Shown here: positions 1-8,550 of the stretch, piece by piece
Layout of the letters: each line of letters opens with the position of its first letter
Position numbering within the stretch: the first letter of the stretch is position 1
From: Rubrivivax gelatinosus
GTDB lineage: Bacteria; Pseudomonadota; Gammaproteobacteria; Burkholderiales; Burkholderiaceae_C
Reading direction: 5' to 3'
Length of the DNA stretch: 64,000 bases
Assembly (NCBI RefSeq): GCF_004340905.1
Contig: NZ_SLXD01000001.1
Span: forward strand, 124,001 to 188,000
Made by a program: the position numbers and the translations under genes
The notes under the pieces: generated by a model
Seen by the model: only the letters and a program-made list of their open reading frames with translations
What the model was told of the DNA's origin: nothing
The model's database searches: none

Positions 1-2
1 CC

Positions 3-1478
3 GGCCGCGCGCACGACGCCGCGAACCCCGGCGTCTTCGACGCCGCCGTCGAGGCCGGCTCGCCCGAGGACGTCGCGGCGATGTTCTTCACCTCGGGCAC
101 GACCGGCAACCCGAAGGGCGTGGTGCACACCCACCGTTCGCTGCTCGACCGCGCCGCGGCCGGCCGCGACTTCGACCGCCTCAGCGAGCGCGAGGAGGTG
201 CTGGCCTACCTGCCGCCGGCCTGGATCGGCCAGAACATCTTCAGCTACGCGCAGTGGCTGGCCTGCGGCTACGTCGTCAACTGCCCCGAGTCGCAGGCGA
301 CGGTGACCATCGACCTGAAGGAGATCGGCCCGACCTACTACTTCGCGCCGCCGCGCATCTTCGAGGCGCTCTTGACCAGCGTGACGATCCGCATGGAGGA
401 CGCCTCGGCGATCAAGCGCTGGATGTACCGGCGCGCGATGGCGGTGGCGCGCCGTGTCGGCCCGCAGCGGATGGACGGCAAGGCGATCGGCCTGGGTGAC
501 CGCATCGCCTACGCGCTGGGCCAGTTCTTCGTCTACGGCCCGCTGCGCAACACGCTGGGCTTCTCGCGCGTGCGCGTCGCCTACACCGCCGGCGAGGCGA
601 TCGGCCCGGACCTGTTCAGCTTCTACCGCTCGATCGGCATCAACCTGAAGCAGCTCTACGGCTCGACCGAGACCGCGGTCTTCGTCTGCCTGCAGCCCGA
701 CCACGAGGTGCGCGCCGACACGGTGGGCGTGCCGATCGCCGGCGTCGAGATCCGCGTCGCCGACAGCGGCGAGATCCTCGTGAAGAGCCCGGGGCTGCTG
801 AAGGAGTACTACAAGAACCCGGCCGCCACCGCCGAGGTGCTGACCGCCGACGGCTGGTACCACACCGGCGACGCCGGCTTCCTGGACGGGCACGGCCACC
901 TGAAGATCATCGACCGCGCCAAGGACGTCGGGCGCCTGGCCGGCGGCGCCAACGACGGCGCGATGTTCGCGCCCAAGTACGTCGAGAACAAGCTGAAGTT
1001 CTTCCCCTTCGTCAAGGAGGCGGTGGCCTTCGGCGACGGCCGCGAGAAGGTCTGCGCCTTCGTCAACATCGACTTCGAGGCGGTGGGCAACTGGGCCGAG
1101 CGCCGCAACCTGCCCTATGCCGGCTACACCGACCTGGCGGCCAAGCCGCCCGTGCTGGAGCTGGTGCGCGAGTGCGTCGAGCAGGTCAACGCCGACCTCG
1201 CCAGCGACGAGCGGCTGGCCGGCAGCCAGATCCACCGCTTCCTCGTGCTGCACAAGGAGCTCGACGCCGACGACGGCGAGCTCACGCGCACGCGCAAGGT
1301 GCGGCGCGGCTTCATCGCCGAGAAGTACGCGGCGCTGGTCGACGCGCTCTACGAGGGCCGCAGCGAGCAGTTCATCGAGACCGCGGTGAAGTTCGAGGAC
1401 GGGCGCAGCGGCAGCGTCTCGGCGACGCTGGCGATCCTCGACACCAAGGTCTTCCCCGCGCAGCGAAAGGCAGCTTGA
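3..1478 (+). CDS. AMP-dependent long-chain acyl-CoA ligase (5' end cut by window)
   Basis: The frame is already open at base 3, so the N-terminus lies outside the window and 491 residues are visible. The P-loop of the ANL adenylating family (TSGTTGNPKG) is at visible residues 30-39. It is followed by the A5-type motif YGSTE, the A7 motif GWYHTGDAG and DRAKD, and near the C-terminus LTRTRKVRR, which carries the probable catalytic lysine. These enzymes turn a carboxylic acid, CoA and ATP into acyl-CoA, AMP and PPi. The C-terminal layout resembles long-chain fatty acyl ligases. The stop codon is 1 bp before the next start, so it is probably co-transcribed with the ABC importer genes downstream. 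The substrate is not determined. Confidence 0.9.
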   Translation, partial: GRAHDAANPGVFDAAVEAGSPEDVAAMFFTSGTTGNPKGVVHTHRSLLDRAAAGRDFDRLSEREEVLAYLPPAWIGQNIFSYAQWLACGYVVNCPESQATVTIDLKEIGPTYYFAPPRIFEALLTSVTIRMEDASAIKRWMYRRAMAVARRVGPQRMDGKAIGLGDRIAYALGQFFVYGPLRNTLGFSRVRVAYTAGEAIGPDLFSFYRSIGINLKQLYGSTETAVFVCLQPDHEVRADTVGVPIAGVEIRVADSGEILVKSPGLLKEYYKNPAATAEVLTADGWYHTGDAGFLDGHGHLKIIDRAKDVGRLAGGANDGAMFAPKYVENKLKFFPFVKEAVAFGDGREKVCAFVNIDFEAVGNWAERRNLPYAGYTDLAAKPPVLELVRECVEQVNADLASDERLAGSQIHRFLVLHKELDADDGELTRTRKVRRGFIAEKYAALVDALYEGRSEQFIETAVKFEDGRSGSVSATLAILDTKVFPAQRKAA

Positions 1479-1479
1479 G

Positions 1480-2322
1480 GTGGCAGCAGTGCTCGATCGA
1501 CCCCTGAACGCGGACGCCGCCGAGGCGCCGCCCGCGGCCACCGGCCGCCGCGGCGGCGAGGTGATCCTCGACGTGCGCAACATCTCGCTGCGGTTCGGCG
1601 GCGTGAAGGCGCTGACCGACATCAGCTTCGACGTGCGCGAGCACGAGGTGCGCTCGATCATCGGCCCCAACGGCGCGGGCAAGAGCTCGATGCTGAACTG
1701 CATCAACGGCGTCTACTCGCCGCAGGAGGGTTCGATCAGCTTTCGCGGCAAGACCTTCGCGCACATGAACAGCCGCCAGGTCGCCGAGATGGGCATCGCG
1801 CGCACCTTCCAGAACCTGGCGCTGTTCAAGGGCATGAGCGTGCTCGACAACATCATGTCGGGCCGCAACCTGAAGATGAAGACCAACCTCTTCCAGCAGG
1901 CCATCCGCTGGGGCGCGGCCGAACGCGAGGAGAGCGAGCACCGCGAGGCGGTCGAGAAGATCATCGACTTCCTCGAGATCCAGGCCTGGCGCAAGACGCC
2001 GGTCGGGCGCCTGCCCTACGGCCTGCAGAAACGTGTCGACCTCGGCCGCGCGCTGGCGATGGAGCCGCAGGTGCTGCTGCTCGACGAGCCGATGGCCGGC
2101 ATGAACGTCGAGGAGAAGCAGGACATGAGCCGCTTCATCCTCGACGTCAACGACGAGTACGGCACGACCATCGTGCTGATCGAGCACGACATGGGCGTGG
2201 TGATGGACATCAGCGACCGCGTCGTCGTGCTCGACTACGGCAAGAAGATCGGCGACGGCACGCCCGAGGAGGTGCGCAGCAATCCCGACGTCATCGCCGC
2301 GTATCTGGGCACGTCTCACTGA
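1480..2322 (+). CDS. ABC importer ATPase, LivG type
   Basis: Cytoplasmic ATPase of a HAAT (branched-chain amino acid class) importer, 280 aa. Walker A GPNGAGKSS is near residues 62-70. The signature loop LPYGLQ (about 178) is the degenerate form usual in LivG proteins, Walker B LLLDEPMAG is near 199, and the switch histidine is in IEHDM. The start is GTG at 1480, 1 bp after the stop of the acyl-CoA ligase. The first 25 or so residues are a low-complexity extension before the usual LivG start. It should pair with the second ATPase at 5975 and the two permeases that follow. The neighbouring CoA ligases make an organic acid a likelier substrate than an amino acid; that is inference. Confidence 0.93.
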   Translation: MAAVLDRPLNADAAEAPPAATGRRGGEVILDVRNISLRFGGVKALTDISFDVREHEVRSIIGPNGAGKSSMLNCINGVYSPQEGSISFRGKTFAHMNSRQVAEMGIARTFQNLALFKGMSVLDNIMSGRNLKMKTNLFQQAIRWGAAEREESEHREAVEKIIDFLEIQAWRKTPVGRLPYGLQKRVDLGRALAMEPQVLLLDEPMAGMNVEEKQDMSRFILDVNDEYGTTIVLIEHDMGVVMDISDRVVVLDYGKKIGDGTPEEVRSNPDVIAAYLGTSH

Positions 2323-2367
2323 GCTTCTTCCGAGTGATGACCCGCGACGCGCACCGCCGGCCTGCCC

Positions 2368-2458
2368 CCCTCTCCCGCCCGCGGGAGAGGGCTGGGGTGA
2401 GGGCTCGTGGCACGCGTCTCCCCTCACCCCCCGCCCTCTCCCGCTTCGCGGGAGAGGG
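2368..2458. repeat. Pair of inverted REP-like palindromes between ABC genes
   Basis: Two copies of a short palindrome face each other. Copy 1 (2368-2403) is CCCTCTCCC, a short loop, GGGAGAGGG and a tail GCTGGGGTGAGGG. Copy 2 (2420-2458) is the reverse arrangement, starting CCCCTCACCCC and ending GGGAGAGGG. The layout resembles a bacterial interspersed mosaic element. The same consensus recurs at 56540-56684. It lies in the 160-bp gap between the ATPase and permease genes, ending 24 bp before the permease start, so it may affect mRNA stability or translation there. Confidence 0.8.
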
Positions 2459-2482
2459 AGCCTACGGCGGCGCACCCTGACC

Positions 2483-3412
2483 ATGGCCTTCTTCCTCGAA
2501 ACCCTGATCGGCGGCCTGATGACCGGCATGCTGTACGCGCTGGTCGCGCTCGGCTTCGTGCTGATCTTCAAGGCCAGCGGCGTCTTCAACTTCGCCCAGG
2601 GCGCGATGGTGCTGTTCGCGGCGCTGGCGATGGCGCGCTTCTCGGCCTGGTTTCCGGCCTGGTTCGGCTTCGAGAGCCAGCTGCTGGCCAACCTGCTGGC
2701 GATCATCGCCGCGATGGGCGTGATGATCGTCGTCGCCTGGGCCATCGAGCGCCTGGTGCTGGGCAAGCTGGTCAACCAGGAAGGCGTGACGCTGCTGATG
2801 GCGACGCTGGGCATCGCCTACTTCCTCGAAGGCCTGGGCCAGACGATCTTCGGCAACGACATCTATCCCATCGACGTCGGCCTGCCCAAGGACCCGGTGT
2901 TCATGCTGCAGGACACTTTCGAAGGCGGCATCCTGGTCAACAAGGAAGACCTGTACGCGGCGCTGATCGCCGCCGCGCTGGTCGCCGCGCTGAGCCTGTT
3001 CTTCCAGAAGACCGCCACCGGCCGCGCGCTGCGCGCCGTGGCCGACGACCACCAGGCGGCGCAGTCGATCGGCATCCCGCTGAACCGCATCTGGGTCATC
3101 GTCTGGAGCGTCGCCGGCTTCGTCGCGCTGGTCGCCGGGATCATCTGGGGCAGCAAGCTGGGCGTGCAGTTCTCGCTGTCGCTGGTGGCGCTGAAGGCGC
3201 TGCCGGTGGTCATCCTCGGCGGGCTGACCTCGGTGCCCGGCGCCATCGTCGGCGGTCTCGTGATCGGCGTCGGCGAGAAGCTCTCCGAGGTCTACATCGG
3301 GCCGATGCTCGGCGGCGGCATCGAGATCTGGTTCGCCTACGTGCTGGCGCTGGTCTTCCTCTTCGTGCGGCCGCAAGGGCTGTTCGGGGAAAAGATCATC
3401 GACCGCGTCTGA
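2483..3412 (+). CDS. ABC importer permease, LivH type
   Basis: Integral inner-membrane permease of 309 aa, a normal LivH length. The N-terminus has the family pattern GLMTGMLYALVALGF followed by a segment with FNFAQGAM. There are about eight hydrophobic helices, and the motif LGGLTSVPGAIVGGL near residues 252-266 is in the loop expected to touch the ATPases. ATG at 2483 follows the REP-like repeat pair; the ribosome-binding site is weak. It forms the translocation pore with the LivM-type protein encoded 13 bp downstream. Confidence 0.94.
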   Translation: MAFFLETLIGGLMTGMLYALVALGFVLIFKASGVFNFAQGAMVLFAALAMARFSAWFPAWFGFESQLLANLLAIIAAMGVMIVVAWAIERLVLGKLVNQEGVTLLMATLGIAYFLEGLGQTIFGNDIYPIDVGLPKDPVFMLQDTFEGGILVNKEDLYAALIAAALVAALSLFFQKTATGRALRAVADDHQAAQSIGIPLNRIWVIVWSVAGFVALVAGIIWGSKLGVQFSLSLVALKALPVVILGGLTSVPGAIVGGLVIGVGEKLSEVYIGPMLGGGIEIWFAYVLALVFLFVRPQGLFGEKIIDRV

Positions 3413-3425
3413 ACGGAGCCGCAGC

Positions 3426-4490
3426 ATGCTCTACCGCGAAAACGGCCAGTTCAAGACGTCCTACCGCGCCGACCTGCAGGTCTTCCCGATCCGCCAGGAC
3501 CGCGTCGCGATCGCGCTGCTGCTGGCGCTGGCGATCGTCGTCGTGCCGCTGGTGGCACCCGAGTACCTGTTCCGCGCGATCCTGATCCCGTTCCTGATCC
3601 TGTCACTGGCCGCGCTGGGCCTGAACATCCTCGTCGGCTACTGCGGCCAGATCTCGCTGGGCACCGGGGCCTTCATGGCAGTCGGCGCCTACGCGGCCTA
3701 CAACTTCCAGGTGCGTCTGGACGGCATGCCGGTCGTCGCGTCGATCCTGCTCGGCGGGCTGTGCTCGACCGCGGTCGGCGTGCTGTTCGGCCTGCCTTCG
3801 CTGCGCATCAAGGGCCTGTACCTGGCGGTGGCGACGCTGGCGGCGCAGTTCTTCGTCGACTGGGCGGCGCTGCGGCTGAAGTTCGTGACCAACGGCTCGT
3901 CATCGGGTTCGGTCAGCGTCGCCGAGCTGCAGTTCCTCGGCATCACGATCGAGTCGCCGGTGCAGAAGTACCTGTTCTGCCTGGCCTTCGTGCTGGTGTT
4001 CGCGACGCTGGCCAAGAACCTGGTGCGCGGCCACATCGGCCGCGAGTGGATGGCGATCCGCGACATGGACGTCGCCGCGGCGGTGATCGGCATCCGCCCG
4101 GTCTACGCCAAGCTCAGCGCCTTCGCGGTCAGCTCGTTCATCGTCGGCGTCGCCGGCGCACTCTGGGGCTTCGTGCACCTGGGCTCGTGGGAGCCGGCGG
4201 CCTTCGGCGTCAACCGCTCGTTCGACCTGCTGTTCATGATCATCATCGGCGGCCTGGGCTCGATCATGGGCAGCTTCTTCGGCGCCGCGTTCATCGTCGT
4301 GCTGCCGATCGTGCTCGACAGCCTGCCCTACTGGTTCGGCATCCCCATCGACACGGCGCTGGCCGCGCACCTGACCTACATGATCTTCGGCGCGCTGATC
4401 GTCTTCTTCCTGATCGTCGAGCCGCACGGGATCGCGCGGCTTTGGTCCACGGCCAAGGAAAAGCTGCGCCTCTGGCCATTTCCTCACTAG
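3426..4490 (+). CDS. ABC importer permease, LivM type
   Basis: Second permease subunit, 354 aa. It has a short cytoplasmic N-terminus, then multiple membrane segments. The LivM hallmark NILVGYCGQISLGTGAF is near residues 74-90, and the ATPase-contact region GGLGSIMGSFFGAAF is in the C-terminal third. The start is ATG at 3426, preceded by CGGAGCCGCAGC. It lies between the LivH-type permease and the periplasmic binding protein in an unbroken same-strand run. Confidence 0.94.
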   Translation: MLYRENGQFKTSYRADLQVFPIRQDRVAIALLLALAIVVVPLVAPEYLFRAILIPFLILSLAALGLNILVGYCGQISLGTGAFMAVGAYAAYNFQVRLDGMPVVASILLGGLCSTAVGVLFGLPSLRIKGLYLAVATLAAQFFVDWAALRLKFVTNGSSSGSVSVAELQFLGITIESPVQKYLFCLAFVLVFATLAKNLVRGHIGREWMAIRDMDVAAAVIGIRPVYAKLSAFAVSSFIVGVAGALWGFVHLGSWEPAAFGVNRSFDLLFMIIIGGLGSIMGSFFGAAFIVVLPIVLDSLPYWFGIPIDTALAAHLTYMIFGALIVFFLIVEPHGIARLWSTAKEKLRLWPFPH

Positions 4491-4530
4491 CCCCCGCAGC
4501 CCTCACGACAACAGCACATACGGAGACACG

Positions 4531-5841
4531 ATGAAGCTTGCCTCGTACACCCTGGCCGCCGCGGCGCTGGTCGCCGCCACGGGCGCCTTCGCCCAGGCCA
4601 AGGAGCAGTTCTTCCCGCTGCTGGTCTACCGCACCGGCCCGTATGCGCCCAACGGCACGCCGTGGGCCAACGGCAAGCAGGACTACCTGAAGATGATCAA
4701 CGCACGCGACGGCGGCGTGAACGGCGTCAAGCTGAGCTTCGAGGAATGCGAGACCGGCTACGCCACCGACAAGGGCGTCGAGTGCTACGAACGGCTCAAG
4801 GGCAAGGGCGCTTCGCTGTTCGACCCGCAGGCCACCGGCATCACGTTCGCGCTGACCGACAAGGCGCCGGCCGACAAGGTGCCGCTGCTGACGCTGGGCT
4901 ACGGCCTGTCGTCCTCGGCCGACGGCGGCGTCTTCAAGTGGAACTTCCCGCTGATGGGCAGCTACTGGACCGCCGCCGACATCCTGATCCAGCACCTGGG
5001 CAAGAAGGAAGGCGGGCTGGACAAGTTGAAGGGCAAGAAGATCGCGCTCGTCTACCACGACAGCCCCTTCGGCAAGGAGCCGATCCCGCTGCTCGACGAG
5101 CGCCAGAAGATGCACGGCTTCGATCTCGTGAAGATCCCGGTGACGGCGCCGGGCGTGGAGCAGAAGTCGGCCTGGCTGCAGGTGCGCCAGCAGCGCCCCG
5201 ACTACGTGCTGCTGTGGGGCTGGGGGGTGATGAACTCCACCGCGCTGAAGGAGGCCCAGGCCACCGGCTTCCCGCGCGAGAAGATGTACGGCGTCTGGTG
5301 GGCCGGCGCCGAACCCGACGTCAAGGACGTCGGCATGGGCGCCAAGGGCTACAACGCGCTGGCGCTGAACACCTCGGGCACGACGCCGCAGGTCATCCAG
5401 GACATCCTCAAGCACGTGCACGACAAGGGCCAGGGCACCGGGCCGAAGGACGAGGTGGGCTCGGTGCTGTACACGCGCGGCGTGATCATCCAGGCGCTGG
5501 GCGTGGAGGCCGTGCGCCGCGCGCAGGAGCGTTTCGGCAAGGGCAAGGTGATGACCGGCGAGCAGGTGCGCTGGGGCCTGGAGAACCTGGCGCTGGACGA
5601 CAAGAAGCTCGCGCAGCTCGGCCTGACCGGCGTGATCCGCCCGATCAGCACCTCGTGCATGGACCACCAGGGCTCGACCTGGGCGCGTGTGCAGACCTGG
5701 GACGGCGCCAAGTGGGGCTTCAGTTCCGACTGGTACCAGGCCGACGAGCAGATCCTCAAGCCGATGATCAAGAGCGCGGCGGACCGTTACGCGGGCGAGA
5801 AGAAGCTGACGCGGCGCTCGCCTGCCGATTGTCAGAGTTGA
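4531..5841 (+). CDS. Periplasmic substrate-binding protein of the ABC importer, LivK-like
   Basis: Secreted receptor of 436 aa. A Sec signal peptide is clear (MKLASYTLAAAALVAATGAF, cleavage likely after AFAQA), followed by a two-lobed type I periplasmic-binding fold. It is longer than classical LivK (about 370 aa) and lacks obvious branched-chain amino acid pocket motifs, closer to receptors of the HAAT class found with aromatic or aliphatic acid catabolism genes. ATG at 4531 follows a ribosome-binding site CGGAGACACG. It would deliver the solute to the permeases encoded upstream. Confidence 0.9.
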   Translation: MKLASYTLAAAALVAATGAFAQAKEQFFPLLVYRTGPYAPNGTPWANGKQDYLKMINARDGGVNGVKLSFEECETGYATDKGVECYERLKGKGASLFDPQATGITFALTDKAPADKVPLLTLGYGLSSSADGGVFKWNFPLMGSYWTAADILIQHLGKKEGGLDKLKGKKIALVYHDSPFGKEPIPLLDERQKMHGFDLVKIPVTAPGVEQKSAWLQVRQQRPDYVLLWGWGVMNSTALKEAQATGFPREKMYGVWWAGAEPDVKDVGMGAKGYNALALNTSGTTPQVIQDILKHVHDKGQGTGPKDEVGSVLYTRGVIIQALGVEAVRRAQERFGKGKVMTGEQVRWGLENLALDDKKLAQLGLTGVIRPISTSCMDHQGSTWARVQTWDGAKWGFSSDWYQADEQILKPMIKSAADRYAGEKKLTRRSPADCQS

Positions 5842-5925
5842 CCCCCCCCCGTAGCGGCTTCGCCGCTCCCCCCCAGGGGGGCACCGCGAGCGGCCCGGCA
5901 GAGCCGGTTCCGCCGCGGTTGCTTG
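5842..5925. repeat. Interspersed repeat, family B, copy 1
   Basis: The gap begins directly after the receptor stop with a C-run and a small palindrome (GTAGCGGCTTCGCCGCTC). It continues with CCCCCCAGGGGGG, a GAGCGGCCCGGCAGAGCCGG segment and a terminal TTGCTTGA. A diverged copy follows the next gene at 6784-6871, so both ends of the second ATPase gene are bracketed by this element. Confidence 0.7.
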
Positions 5926-5974
5926 AGGGGCGGGGCGCGCTGCGCGCGGCCCCTATCTTTCTGCGGAGGACGGC

Positions 5975-6781
5975 ATGGGTGATGTGCTGCTGAACGTCAA
6001 CGGCATCGAGGTCATCTACAACCACGTGATCCTGGTGCTGAAGGGGGTGTCGCTGCGTGTGCCGGAGGGTGGCGTGGTGGCGCTGCTGGGGGGCAACGGG
6101 GCGGGCAAGACGACCACGCTGCGCGCGGTGAGCAACCTGCTGGCCGGCGAGCGCGGCGAGGTGACCAAGGGCGCGATCGAGCTGCGCGGCGAGCGCATCG
6201 AGCGGCTGTCGACTTCGCAGATGGTCGAACGCGGGGTCGTCCAGGTGATGGAAGGCCGGCACTGCTTCGCCCACCTGACGATCGAGGAGAACCTGATGAC
6301 CGGCGCCTACACGCGCCGCGACGGGCGCGCCGCGGTCGCCCAGACGCTGGACAAGGTCTACACCTACTTCCCCCGCCTGAAGACGCGGCGCACCAGCCAG
6401 GCGGCCTACACCTCGGGCGGCGAACAGCAGATGTGCGCGATCGGCCGCGCGCTGATGGCGAACCCGAAGATGGTGCTGCTAGACGAACCGTCGATGGGCC
6501 TGGCGCCGCAGATCGTCGAGGAGGTGTTCGAGATCGTGAAGGACCTGAACACGCGCGAAGGCGTGACCTTCCTGCTCGCCGAACAGAACACCAGCATCGC
6601 GCTGAAGTACGCCGACTACGGCTACATCCTCGAGAACGGCCGCGTGGTGATGGACGGCAGCGCCGAGGCGCTGCGCGAGAACGAGGACGTCAAGGAGTTC
6701 TACCTCGGCATGGGCGGCGGCGACCGCAAGAGCTTCCGCGATGCCAAGAGCTACAAGCGGCGCAAGCGCTGGTTGAGTTGA
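5975..6781 (+). CDS. ABC importer ATPase, LivF type
   Basis: Second ATPase of the HAAT importer, 268 aa. Walker A GGNGAGKTT is near residues 39-47. The signature region is TSGGEQQMCAIGRAL, Walker B is VLLLDEPSMGLAP, and the switch is LAEQNTS; all are typical of LivF. ATG at 5975 has a good ribosome-binding site (GGAGG at 5965-5969). The C-terminus has a basic extension (SYKRRKRW). Family-B repeats flank the gene on both sides. Confidence 0.93.
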   Translation: MGDVLLNVNGIEVIYNHVILVLKGVSLRVPEGGVVALLGGNGAGKTTTLRAVSNLLAGERGEVTKGAIELRGERIERLSTSQMVERGVVQVMEGRHCFAHLTIEENLMTGAYTRRDGRAAVAQTLDKVYTYFPRLKTRRTSQAAYTSGGEQQMCAIGRALMANPKMVLLDEPSMGLAPQIVEEVFEIVKDLNTREGVTFLLAEQNTSIALKYADYGYILENGRVVMDGSAEALRENEDVKEFYLGMGGGDRKSFRDAKSYKRRKRWLS

Positions 6782-6783
6782 TG

Positions 6784-6871
6784 GTGCCCCCAAGCTCGCG
6801 TTCGCTCGCTACCCCCCAAGGGGGCCGCTCGCCGGCGGACCGGCGGAGCCGGATCCGCGGCGAGGGCTTGA
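6784..6871. repeat. Interspersed repeat, family B, copy 2
   Basis: Diverged copy of the element at 5842-5925. It has a C-rich start, a palindrome around AGCTCGCGTTCGCTCGCT, the core CCCCCCAAGGGGG, a CGGACCGGCGGAGCCGG segment and a terminal GGCTTGA. It starts 2 bp after the LivF-type stop. Confidence 0.7.
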
Positions 6872-6953
6872 TGGCGAATGCCGTGCTGGCCTCGCGAGCC
6901 CGCTGACCGCGACGATGAAGAATGGCGGTTCTTCGACTGCATCGGGATCCGCC

Positions 6954-7259
6954 ATGAACGACGACGATTTCCTGGGGTTCGCCCCGCCGGCCTTCAACCC
7001 GGCCGAGGCGCTGCAGCGGCTGCGGCGCGACTTGCGCGAGCTGGGGCTCGCCGAGCGTGCCGGGGTGTTCGAGCGCCGCGGCTGCGCGATCGTTCGGGTG
7101 GAGATGGACGACACGGCGCTGAAGGCGCAGGCGGTGAAGCGGCCGTCGCGCCAGAGCCCGGATTGGCAGACGAAGACACTGCGCTCAAGCGCGGACGTGC
7201 GCGACTTCGTTGCCGACTTGAAGAAGCGGCTCGCCGGCTGGAGCGACCGCGATGACTAG
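6954..7259 (+). CDS. Small hypothetical protein
   Basis: Predicted 101-aa soluble protein, rich in Arg, Leu and Asp, with no motif I recognise. The start is placed at ATG 6954 (MNDDDFLGFAPPAF); an in-frame ATG at 6915 would add 13 low-complexity residues. The middle (SPDWQTKTLRSSADVRDFV) looks like a genuine folded segment. It lies between the ABC importer ATPase and the CoA ligase on the same strand, 12 bp before the latter, so it is probably part of the operon. The function is unknown. Confidence 0.6.
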   Translation: MNDDDFLGFAPPAFNPAEALQRLRRDLRELGLAERAGVFERRGCAIVRVEMDDTALKAQAVKRPSRQSPDWQTKTLRSSADVRDFVADLKKRLAGWSDRDD

Positions 7260-7271
7260 GAGCCCACGACG

Positions 7272-8540
7272 ATGAACGATCCCGCCCTGGACCCGCTGGA
7301 AACACGCGACCCCGCCACCCGCGAGGCGGCGCTGCTGGCGGCGCTGCCGGCCCAGGTGGCCGCGGCGCTGTGCACGCCGGCGTTCGCTGAGCGCCTGCAA
7401 GGCGTCGAGCCGGCGGCCGTGACGAGCCGCGCCGCGCTGGCCGCGCTGCCGGTGACACGCAAGCACGAGCTGCTCGAACGCCAGGCCGCCGAACGTGCCG
7501 CCGGCGGCGACCCCTTCGGCGGTTTCGCGGCCATCGGCTGGCGCGGCATCGGCGCGGTGCGCATCGCGCGCCGCGTCTTCCAGTCGCCCGGGCCGATCTA
7601 CGAACCCGAGGGCTCGGCCGCCGACTACTGGCGCTTCGGGCGTGCGCTGCGCGCCGCCGGCTTCAAGGCCGGCGACCTGGTGCACAACAGCTTCAGCTAC
7701 CACCTGACGCCGGCCGGCTCGATGATGGAAGGCGGCGCGCTGGCGCTGGGCTGCGCGGTCTTCCCCGGCGGCGTTGGCAACACCGAGCTGCAGCTGCAGG
7801 CGCTGGCCGAGCTGCGTGCCGACGCCTACGCCGGCACGCCCAGCTTCCTGCGCATCCTGCTGGAGAAGGCCGACATCGCCGGCCTGCGCCTGCCGGCGCT
7901 GCGCAAGGCGGCGCTCAGCGGCGAGGCCTTTCCGCCGGCGCTGCGCGACGCCTTCCGCGCGCGCGGCATCGAGGCCTTCCAGAGTTACGCCACCGCCGAC
8001 CTCGGCCTCGTCGCCTACGAGACCGAGGCCCGCGAAGGCCTGGTGCTCGACGAGTCGGTCGTCGTCGAGATCGTGCGCCCCGGCACCGGCGAGCCGCTGC
8101 CCGACGGCGAGGTCGGCGAGGTCGTCGTCACGGTGCTGAACCCCGACTACCCGCTGATCCGTTTCGGCACCGGCGACCTGTCGGCGATCCTGCCGGGCGC
8201 CTGCCCGAGCGGCCGCACGAACGCGCGCATCCGCGGCTGGCTGGGCCGCGCCGACCAGACGGCCAAGGTGCGCGGCATGTTCGTGCACCCGGCGCAGGTC
8301 GCCGAGGTGCTGCGCCGGCACCCGGAACTGGGCCGTGCGCGCCTGATCGTCGAAGGCGAGATGGCCGACGACCGCATGACGCTGATGGTCGAGTGCACGC
8401 GCCGGCCCGAAGGCCTGGCCGCGTCGATCGTGCAGACGGTGCGCGACGTGACCAAGCTGCGCGCCGAGGTCGAGCTCTGCGACCCGGGCCAGCTGCCCAA
8501 CGACGGCAAGGTCATCGACGACCTGCGCCGCGTCGGCTGA
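7272..8540 (+). CDS. Phenylacetate-CoA ligase-like AMP-forming enzyme
   Basis: 422-aa member of the ANL superfamily of the PaaK-like subclass. This subclass lacks the long N-terminus of fatty acyl ligases. The segment SYHLTPAGSMMEGG and the A5-like region YATADLGLVAYE are visible, followed by RFGTGDLS near residue 297 and a C-terminal PaaK-type domain with TKLRAEVELCDPG. It would activate an aromatic or related carboxylic acid to its CoA thioester. It is the last gene of the importer operon, and the second CoA ligase associated with that importer. The exact substrate cannot be read from sequence. Confidence 0.85.
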   Translation: MNDPALDPLETRDPATREAALLAALPAQVAAALCTPAFAERLQGVEPAAVTSRAALAALPVTRKHELLERQAAERAAGGDPFGGFAAIGWRGIGAVRIARRVFQSPGPIYEPEGSAADYWRFGRALRAAGFKAGDLVHNSFSYHLTPAGSMMEGGALALGCAVFPGGVGNTELQLQALAELRADAYAGTPSFLRILLEKADIAGLRLPALRKAALSGEAFPPALRDAFRARGIEAFQSYATADLGLVAYETEAREGLVLDESVVVEIVRPGTGEPLPDGEVGEVVVTVLNPDYPLIRFGTGDLSAILPGACPSGRTNARIRGWLGRADQTAKVRGMFVHPAQVAEVLRRHPELGRARLIVEGEMADDRMTLMVECTRRPEGLAASIVQTVRDVTKLRAEVELCDPGQLPNDGKVIDDLRRVG

Positions 8541-8550
8541 ACGCGGCCGC

